A DNA stretch of 6,100 bases from a bacterium (GTDB lineage: Bacteria; Planctomycetota; UBA11346). Position numbers and translations under genes: made by a program. The notes beneath the pieces are model-generated. The model saw only the letters and a program-made list of their open reading frames with translations, did no database searches and had not been told where the DNA came from. The stretch lies in contig JAIFKN010000004.1 in the NCBI GenBank assembly GCA_020049615.1, forward strand, positions 1 to 6,100. The letters are read 5' to 3'. Of the stretch, positions 1 to 6,100 are shown one piece after another. Every line of letters begins with the position of its first letter. Positions within the stretch are counted from its first letter, which is position 1.

Positions 1-50
1 TCGCCGAGGGTGGTCGCGGCGACCAGGAAGGTCCCGGCGAGCGGCTTCAC
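1..50 (-). CDS. 5' end of a YqgE/AlgH-like (DUF179) gene, cut by the window edge
   Basis: Only 16 codons and two bases are present. Reading leftward from a GTG at 50-48 gives [16 protein letters not shown], followed by a codon starting GA (Asp or Glu). The Leu-Ala-Gly at residues 4-6, then a hydrophobic FLVA and a Leu just before a probable Asp, is how YqgE/AlgH proteins typically begin (Leu-Ala-Gly, Phe/Leu-Leu-Ile/Val-Ala, then Asp-Pro). YqgE/AlgH is a widespread cytoplasmic family of uncertain biochemical role, linked to transcriptional control of alginate in Pseudomonas. The start overlaps the lpxC/fabZ stop as GTGA (50-47), which supports a real, translationally coupled gene. A GGAG lies at 56-53, only 2 nt from the GTG, so the ribosome site is tight. 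An alternative reading is the start of a signal peptide or membrane anchor, since the segment is hydrophobic. Family assignment is an inference from very little sequence. Confidence 0.55.
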   Translation of the reverse strand, partial: MKPLAGTFLVAATTLG

Positions 51-1329
51 GGCTCCAGCATCACCGAGCGGATCTCGGCCTCGCAGCACAACTGGCCATC
101 GACGAAGGTCTTGGCCATGCAGGCGCTCATGCGGCTGCGCAGGCGCAGCACGTCGATCTCGATGCGCATCATGTCGCCGGGCTCGACCGCGCGGCGGAAC
201 TTGACCCGGTCCATGCTCATGAAGTAGGGCAGGCGCTTGCTGCCCGGCTCCTCGTGGAGCATCAGCATGATCGCGCCGGTCTGGGCCATCGCCTCGAGCT
301 GCAGCACGCCGGGCAGCACCGGGGTGCCGGGGAAGTGGCCCTGGAAGAAGGGCTCGTTCACCGTCACCGCCTTGAGCGCGACCATGCGCTTGCCCGGGTC
401 ATGCTCGATCACCCGGTCGACCATCAGCATGGGGAAGCGGTGCGGCAGCAGCGAGAGGATCTTCTTGATGTCGAGCACCACCTTGGGGCGCTCGGCGGCG
501 GCGATGCGCCGGTTGAGCTCCTGCACCAGCAGCATGTTCTCGCGGTGGCCGGAGCGCACCGCGATGATGTGGGCATGCAGGCGGCGGTGGGCGTGGGCGA
601 GGTCCCCGACCAGGTCGAGGACCTTGTGCCGCGCCGCCTCGTCGGGGAAGCGCAGGGTCGTGCCGACCACCTGGGTGCCGTCGTAGACGCAGGTGTTCTC
701 GTAGTTCGCGCCCTTGCCCAGGCCGGCGGCGCGCAGCATCTCGACCTCCTTCTTCAGGCAGAAGGTGCGGGCCGGGGCGATGTGCTCGGCGAAGGCCTGT
801 TCGGTCAGTTCCACCTCGACGACCTGCGCGCCGCCGAGGGCGCCGCCATGGTCGTCGAGGGTGTAGGTGATCTTCAGTCCGCCCTTCCACGGCAGGGCGA
901 TCAGCGTGGTGCGGCCATCGCTGACCGAGATCGGCTCGGTGACCTCGAACAGTCGGCGCTCGACGCCCTGTTCGACGATGCCGGCGCCGCGCAGCAGCGC
1001 GACGAAGTCCCTGGCCGAGCCATCGAGGCCGGGGAACTCGACGGCGGTCAGCTCGACGCGCAGGTTGTCGATGCCCAGGCCGTAGGCGGCGGCGAGGAAG
1101 TGCTCGCAGGTGTGGACCTCGACCTCGCCGATGGCCAGGGCGGTGCGGCGCTGGCGCTGGCACAGGTGGTCGGGGTGCGAGGGGATGCTCGGTTCCCCGG
1201 GCAGGTCGGTGCGGACGAAGACGATGCCGGTGTCGGGCGAGGCCGGCCGGAAGGTGACGGTGCAGCTCTCGCCGCTGTGCAGGCCGAGACCGGTGGTGCT
1301 GACGTCGGCGGCGATCGTCCGTTGGACAT

Positions 1330-1333
<4 letters not shown>
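47..1333 (-). CDS. lpxC/fabZ: Bifunctional LpxC-FabZ: UDP-3-O-acyl-GlcNAc deacetylase / 3-hydroxyacyl-ACP dehydratase
   Basis: A 428-residue cytoplasmic fusion enzyme. Residues 1 to about 280 are LpxC, the zinc deacetylase that carries out the committed step of lipid A synthesis. The Gly-Leu-Gly-Leu-His-Ser start motif is at 15-20, the catalytic Glu77 and zinc ligand His78 are in CEHF, zinc ligands His236 and Asp240 are in RHKVLD, and the SGH motif carries His263. Residues from about 286 to 428 are FabZ, a hot-dog-fold dehydratase of fatty-acid elongation: LPHRFP at 296-301, [11 protein letters not shown] with catalytic His333, and LEAMAQ with catalytic Glu347. Both active sites look intact and each domain is near its usual size (about 300 and 145 residues), so this is a true fusion and not a remnant. 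Translation starts at GTG 1333-1331, overlapping the lpxD stop as GTGA. A GGAG at 1345-1342 lies 8 nt upstream. Such fusions are known in Bacteroidota, Chlorobi and PVC bacteria. Confidence 0.97.
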
Positions 1334-2396
<1,063 letters not shown>

Positions 2397-2397
<1 letters not shown>

Positions 2398-2993
2398 CAC
2401 CTGCCTCCGGCGGCCGGCTCGGCGGTCTTCTCGGCGAACTTCTGATTGGCGAAGCCGATGTAGGCGTCGGTGATGTCCTGGTCGGCGTCGTAGTAGAGCG
2501 CCGTCTGCATCTCCACCCGCAGGTTCATCAGCATGAGGTCGCGGGCGCCGATCTCCTTCTCGGCCGCCTGGACCACGATCTTGATGCCGCGGCTCTTGCA
2601 GAACTCGCCGAGCAGGACGATCGCCACCTGGTACTGCTCGCGGATGATGGCTATCTGCCTGCGCTCGAACTCGCCGCTGACGCGGCGGCCATAGGCGTCG
2701 CGCCGCGCCTTGGTCGCCTCGAGCTCCTCCTGCAGCTGGCCAAGCTTCTCGTTGCCGGCCGGGATCGCCTCGATCGAGGTGTTGAGCTTCTGGATCACGT
2801 CGTCGAATTCCTTCACCCGGGCATCGATCTGGGCCTTCTCCTGCTTGAACAGCTCCATCCTGGCCTGGTAGCTCTTGCTGCCGTTGATCGCGTCGACCAG
2901 GCGCAGCACCGCCACCTTGGGCGCATCGCCGCTGTCCCCGGCGTAGGCGGGGGCGAAGGAGGCGAGGAGGAGGAGGGCGAGGAGCAGGCGCAT
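2397..2993 (-). CDS. OmpH/Skp-family periplasmic chaperone
   Basis: A 198-residue secreted protein. A signal peptide is clear: Met-Arg, then a Leu/Ala-rich core, ending Ala-Tyr-Ala at 16-18 with probable cleavage before Gly19. After a short beta segment ([11 protein letters not shown], 26-36) comes a long helical, coiled-coil-like region (about 40-125) rich in Glu, Lys, Gln and Arg. A return helix and a strand ([13 protein letters not shown], 136-148) follow, and then the family's C-terminal signature [15 protein letters not shown] (165-179). This is the Skp/OmpH plan: a small trimerisation body with coiled-coil tentacles that hold unfolded outer-membrane proteins in the periplasm. The reading frame stays open upstream to an ATG at 3074, but that would put 27 polar residues ahead of the signal peptide and run into the neighbouring gene, so the ATG at 2993 is chosen. 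Its ribosome site is weak (GGGA, 5 nt upstream). ompH followed by lpxD is a classic envelope-biogenesis pairing. Confidence 0.9.
2404..2408 (-). promoter_or_regulatory. Ribosome binding site (GGAGG) that decides the lpxD start
   Basis: The strongest Shine-Dalgarno match noticed in the window, inside the last codons of ompH. It lies 6 nt from the ATG at 2397 and 3 nt from the GTG at 2400, which favours the ATG and a TGATG overlap with ompH. Confidence 0.65.
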
Positions 2994-3051
2994 AGGTATC
3001 CCGGGGTCGCGGCAGCCTATGGGGGTGGCAGGGGCGGTCACGCAGGATTGC
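2994..3051 (-). other. 58-nt intergenic gap between the LpxR-like gene and ompH
   Basis: This is the only space between genes in the window. I see no strong inverted repeat followed by a T-run on the minus strand, so no intrinsic terminator, and no convincing -35/-10 pair. It holds several C-runs on the minus strand and the weak GGGA at 3002-2999 ahead of ompH. Read-through from nadE into ompH is therefore likely, although an internal promoter unlike the sigma-70 consensus cannot be excluded. Confidence 0.5.
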
Positions 3052-4476
3052 CTACCAGGAGATGTGCGCCGCAAGATGCCCCCCGACCGCCCAGCCCGGA
3101 TCGTTCAACGTCACCGTGTCGCTGCCGACCCGCACGTCCTCGCGCCAGAAAGGCAGCCAGCCGTCGAGGCTGCCGCCGACGCTCACGCGCTCGCCCATCA
3201 CCACGCGCACCCCGATGGCTCCGCGCACCACCGCCGTGCTGGCCCGTTCGGGGGTGTATCTCGCCCCATCGCCTTCGACCACGATGCCCTCCTGGCGGCC
3301 ACCGATGCCGGCCTGGATCCAGGGGACGAAGCGCAGACCGGACCAGTCTGGTGAACGCACCGCCTCCTCCCATCCAGCCGTGACCTGGTCGTGGCGCAGG
3401 TCGGCGCCCACCGGAACCGGGCTGGGACCGGCATCGAGACGCAGGCGCCCGTCCGGCTCGGTGCCGAACCGGTAGTCGAGGACCGCGGCGCAGCGCCGGC
3501 CGGTGTCCTGATACGGCCAGGGATGCCAACGCAGCTGGATGCCGAAGCCGCCGCCACCGTAGACCGCGAGGTCGTGCTCGAGGGCGAGTTCTGGCGCTGC
3601 CGGCGCAACGCCGGGGGCGACGACCAGGCCCAACGAACCGAAGGCCGCACGGGTCTCGACGTTGATGCCCGAGCGCAACTGGTAGCCCCAGGCACCCTCA
3701 CCCTGCCCGCAGGGGACGACGAAGGTGCCGAGATCAAGCCAGGTGCCGTCTTCATGCCGGCCGGTGGCGGCAGTGGTCGCCCCGCTAGGCTCGCCATCGC
3801 GCCAGCGATAGCGTACGCCGGCCCACACCGCGCCCTGCTGGCCGACCAGGCAGAGGCGCGGACCGGCCTCCAGGATGGCTTCGCCGTCGACCGCGTACTG
3901 CCCTGCAGCGATCAGCTGCCCCCCCCACCAACCGGTCAGGCCGAGTCCGGCCGGACCGAGCCATCCGGCGACGGCCGAGCCGGTCAGGGCTGGGCGCACC
4001 TCATCCTCGCCATCGTAGACCAGGTGCACCTCATCGGCGTTGATCGTGCGATGCACCAGGTTCTGCACCTCTTCACCACCCAGGTTGCCGTCCACGCGCA
4101 CGCCGCCGCCGATGAAGCCGCCAGCATGCCAACCGGTGGTTGGAGCCGCCCGGCCGAAGGCCCAGCCAGCGACGGCGAGCAGTTCGTCGCTGCGCGTGCC
4201 AGCCTCGCGGTCGGTCAGCATCGAGCCGTCGATTGCGAATGTCAGGCCGCCCAGTCGCAGGTGGCCACCCAACGCCGCGGTGCGGAAGTCGTCGCCGTTG
4301 CCCAGGCCGTTGGCGAACATGTCGTTGCTGCTGTTGAGGCCCGCCACCGGCAGGGCTCCGGCAGGGCCTGGCTCGGGCGCGCCGGCAACGGCGGCATGGG
4401 CCGCCGGCAGGCACGCGGCTGCCAGCGCCCAGCGGCCGGCGGCCAGGACCCAGTGGCCAGGGGCCAGCGCGCGCAT
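3052..4476 (-). CDS. LpxR-like outer-membrane lipid A 3'-O-deacylase (DUF2219 family), long form
   Basis: A 474-residue secreted protein. An Ala/Leu-rich signal peptide ends Ala-His-Ala at 26-28. The rest has alternating hydrophobic and Gly/aromatic stretches like beta-barrel strands, and the chain ends in Trp, an aromatic C-terminus typical of outer-membrane barrels. Three segments match LpxR, the surface lipid A deacylase known from Salmonella, as I recall its sequence: an Asn-Asp pair at 51-52; DFRTAAL at 63-69 with Thr66; and, most telling, GGEEVQNLVHRTINA at 133-147, where His142 aligns with the proposed catalytic histidine. LpxR is a calcium-dependent hydrolase that removes the 3'-acyloxyacyl group from lipid A. 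The mature part (about 446 residues) is some 150 longer than LpxR, with the excess mainly after residue 290. The ATG at 4476 overlaps the nadE stop as TGATG, with GAGG 8 nt upstream. The frame stays open upstream to 5400, but only inside nadE. Activity is inferred; a barrel that has lost catalysis is possible. Confidence 0.72.
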   Translation of the reverse strand: MRALAPGHWVLAAGRWALAAACLPAAHAAVAGAPEPGPAGALPVAGLNSSNDMFANGLGNGDDFRTAALGGHLRLGGLTFAIDGSMLTDREAGTRSDELLAVAGWAFGRAAPTTGWHAGGFIGGGVRVDGNLGGEEVQNLVHRTINADEVHLVYDGEDEVRPALTGSAVAGWLGPAGLGLTGWWGGQLIAAGQYAVDGEAILEAGPRLCLVGQQGAVWAGVRYRWRDGEPSGATTAATGRHEDGTWLDLGTFVVPCGQGEGAWGYQLRSGINVETRAAFGSLGLVVAPGVAPAAPELALEHDLAVYGGGGFGIQLRWHPWPYQDTGRRCAAVLDYRFGTEPDGRLRLDAGPSPVPVGADLRHDQVTAGWEEAVRSPDWSGLRFVPWIQAGIGGRQEGIVVEGDGARYTPERASTAVVRGAIGVRVVMGERVSVGGSLDGWLPFWREDVRVGSDTVTLNDPGWAVGGHLAAHISW

Positions 4477-6098
4477 CAGAACCGCCTCGCGATCGGCACC
4501 CGCCGGCCCATGCCGAAGGCCTTGCGCGAGACGCGCAGGGCCGGCGCAGCCTGGCGGCGCTTGAATTCGCTGACCTCGACCAGGCGGATCACGCGGTCGA
4601 CGATCGCCGGATCCTCGCCGGCCGCGATGATCGCCTCGCGATCGCGATGCTCCTCGACGAAGGCCTCGAGGATGCGGTCGAGCACCGGGTAGGGCGGCAG
4701 CGAGTCCTGATCGGTCTGGTTCTCGCGCAGCTCGGCGCTGGGCGCCTTGTCGATCGAGGCGACCGGGATGCGCTCGACCCCGGCCCGCGCATTGATGCGG
4801 CGGGAGAGGTCCCACACCGTGGTCTTGTAGACGTCCCCGATCGGCGCCAGGCCGCCGTTCATGTCGCCGTAGATCGTGCAGTAGCCGCAGGCGAGTTCGC
4901 TCTTGTTGCCGGTGGTCAGGGCCATGGCGCCAAGCTGGTTCGCGGCCGCCATCACCAGGGTGCCACGCAGGCGCGACTGCAGGTTCTCGCTGGTCAGGCC
5001 CTGCGGCCGGCCGCCCGTCACCGGGGCCAGGGCCGCCATACCCTGGGTGTACAGGCCGGAAATGGCGATCTCGTGCGCGGTGATGCCCAGCCGGCCGGCC
5101 AGGGCGCGGGCGTCGGTCACCGAACCGGAGCTGCTGTACGGGCCGGGCATGAGCAGGCCGGTGACGCACTCGGGACCGAGGGCATCGGCCGCCAATGCCG
5201 CGACCAGCGCGCTGTCGATGCCGCCGGAGAGGCCGAGGACGACGCGCTTCTGCGCCGTCTTGCGGCAGTAGTCGCGGATGCCGGTGACCAGGGCGGCATG
5301 CAGGTCGTCGAGCGGATGCGGCTCGACCGGCGCGCTCACGCGGGCGGCGAGGTCGATAGTCCAGATGCCGGCCTGCCAGCGCGGTGCGGCGCCCAGCCAC
5401 GAGCCGTCGGGCGCGACCGCGGCGGAGTCGCCGTCGAACAGCAGTTCGTCATGCCCGCCGACCTGGTTGACGTAGACCACCGGCGCGCCGACCCGCTGGG
5501 CGACGGCCTGCAGGAGGCGGTGACGCACCGCCGGCTTGCCCAGGTGCCAGGGCGAGGCGCTGGCATTGACCAGCACGTCGCAGCGGCCGACCAGCTCGGC
5601 GACCGGATCCTGCTGGTAGGCGACGCCGGCGAAGTCGGCGCTCCAGATGTCCTCGCACACGCTGAGTCCGATGCGCTTGCCAGCGACCTCGACCACGCAG
5701 GGACGGTCACCGGGGCGGAAGTGGCGGCGCTCGTCGAAGACGTCGTAGGTCGGCAGCAGGCGCTTGCGATAGCCTGCCTCCACCGTGCCGCCGCGCAGCA
5801 GCACGAGGCTGTTGCCCAGCGCCGGGCCGACGCCGGGCTCCAGCGGCTCGACGCAGCCGACCAGGGTCGGCACCGCGACCAGCCTGGCCAGGGCCTGGAC
5901 TGTCGCCCACTGGCGTGCGACCAGCGCCGGCCGGTCGAGCAGATCGCGTGGCGGATAGCCGCCGAACATCGCCAGCTCGGGAGTCAGCAGCAGGTCGGCG
6001 CCGGCGGCGCGGGCCTGCTCGCTGGCCAGGGCGATGGCGGTCATCGCCCCTTCGAGGTCGGCGATGGTCAGGTCGAGCTGGGCGATGGCGATGCGCAC
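4476..6098 (-). CDS. nadE: Glutamine-dependent NAD+ synthetase
   Basis: Makes NAD+ from deamido-NAD+, ATP and glutamine, the last step of NAD synthesis, in the cytoplasm. The 540-residue chain has both expected domains. Residues 1 to about 255 are a nitrilase-type glutaminase with the Glu-Lys-Cys triad: Glu41 in TPELAMFGGYPP, Lys112 in KRLLPTYDVFDE, and Cys148 in LSVCEDIW. Residues from about 265 are the ATP-pyrophosphatase synthetase: the P-loop SGGIDS at 291-296, SENLQSRLRGT at 370-380, TGNKSELACGY at 397-407, and ELRENQTDQDSLPPY at 456-470. The length is that of full single-chain bacterial NadE, so ammonia is supplied internally. The start is a GTG (6098-6096) giving MRIAIAQLDL, where family members normally begin. 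Only two bases precede it, so the ribosome site is outside the window and a start further upstream cannot be excluded. The stop overlaps the LpxR-like start. No link to lipid A chemistry is apparent. Confidence 0.96.
   Translation of the reverse strand: MRIAIAQLDLTIADLEGAMTAIALASEQARAAGADLLLTPELAMFGGYPPRDLLDRPALVARQWATVQALARLVAVPTLVGCVEPLEPGVGPALGNSLVLLRGGTVEAGYRKRLLPTYDVFDERRHFRPGDRPCVVEVAGKRIGLSVCEDIWSADFAGVAYQQDPVAELVGRCDVLVNASASPWHLGKPAVRHRLLQAVAQRVGAPVVYVNQVGGHDELLFDGDSAAVAPDGSWLGAAPRWQAGIWTIDLAARVSAPVEPHPLDDLHAALVTGIRDYCRKTAQKRVVLGLSGGIDSALVAALAADALGPECVTGLLMPGPYSSSGSVTDARALAGRLGITAHEIAISGLYTQGMAALAPVTGGRPQGLTSENLQSRLRGTLVMAAANQLGAMALTTGNKSELACGYCTIYGDMNGGLAPIGDVYKTTVWDLSRRINARAGVERIPVASIDKAPSAELRENQTDQDSLPPYPVLDRILEAFVEEHRDREAIIAAGEDPAIVDRVIRLVEVSEFKRRQAAPALRVSRKAFGMGRRVPIARRF
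4485..4488 (-). promoter_or_regulatory. Ribosome binding site (GAGG) for the LpxR-like gene
   Basis: It sits 8 nt before the ATG at 4476, inside the last codons of nadE. It supports starting the protein at its signal peptide, not in the long open frame that continues upstream across nadE. Confidence 0.55.
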
Positions 6099-6100
6099 GG

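Noticed and set aside
2994..3051. A possible terminator or promoter between the LpxR-like gene and ompH.
   Set aside because: No stem of useful length with a following T-run and no convincing -35/-10 pair could be found by eye.
2994..3074. An N-terminal extension of OmpH starting at ATG 3074.
   Set aside because: It would bury the signal peptide behind 27 polar residues and overlap the end of the upstream gene; the signal peptide starts cleanly at 2993.
3391..4692. A 433-residue plus-strand frame opposite the LpxR-like gene.
   Set aside because: It runs past the gene into nadE, has no start context or fold-like pattern, and competes with a minus-strand frame that has a signal peptide, ribosome site and family motif.
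4477..5400. The upstream extension of the LpxR-like frame, which would give a 782-residue protein.
   Set aside because: This part is the wrong frame of nadE, is rich in Arg, Pro and Gly without structure, and places a signal peptide in the middle of the chain. The ATG at 4476 with GAGG upstream is the credible start.

Overview
The window is a densely packed, G+C-rich (by eye, roughly two thirds or more) stretch of chromosome from a lipid A-making Gram-negative bacterium. All genes are on the minus strand, so transcription runs from the right end to the left end. In that order they are: a glutamine-dependent NAD+ synthetase (nadE); a secreted protein of about 474 residues that I read as an LpxR-type outer-membrane lipid A 3'-O-deacylase; a periplasmic OmpH/Skp chaperone; lpxD; a fused lpxC/fabZ gene; and the first 16 codons of a gene whose start looks like the YqgE/AlgH family.

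The fused LpxC-FabZ enzyme and the ompH-lpxD-lpxC/fabZ order recall the PVC group (Planctomycetota and relatives), where such fusions are known, as they are in Bacteroidota and Chlorobi. The high G+C argues against Bacteroidota. This placement is an inference from gene architecture and is not proven by the window.

The genes look like one transcription unit. nadE and the LpxR-like gene overlap as TGATG. ompH and lpxD overlap as TGATG or GTGA, depending on the lpxD start. lpxD and lpxC/fabZ overlap as GTGA, and so do lpxC/fabZ and the yqgE-like gene. The only gap is 58 nt between the LpxR-like gene and ompH, and I see no convincing terminator or promoter in it. No promoter is visible upstream of nadE because the window ends two bases before its start codon.

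Functionally, the block joins lipid A assembly to envelope biogenesis. The LpxC domain removes the N-acetyl group from UDP-3-O-acyl-GlcNAc, and LpxD adds the second hydroxyacyl chain. The FabZ domain dehydrates the same class of hydroxyacyl-ACP toward phospholipid synthesis, so both sides of that branch point lie in one polypeptide. OmpH would escort beta-barrels such as the LpxR-like protein through the periplasm, and the LpxR-like enzyme would trim finished lipid A at the surface. lpxA and bamA, frequent neighbours of this cluster elsewhere, are not in the window. The most notable item is the LpxR-like gene placed next to lipid A synthesis genes; it was recognised by a conserved Glu-Val-Gln-Asn...His-Arg block.
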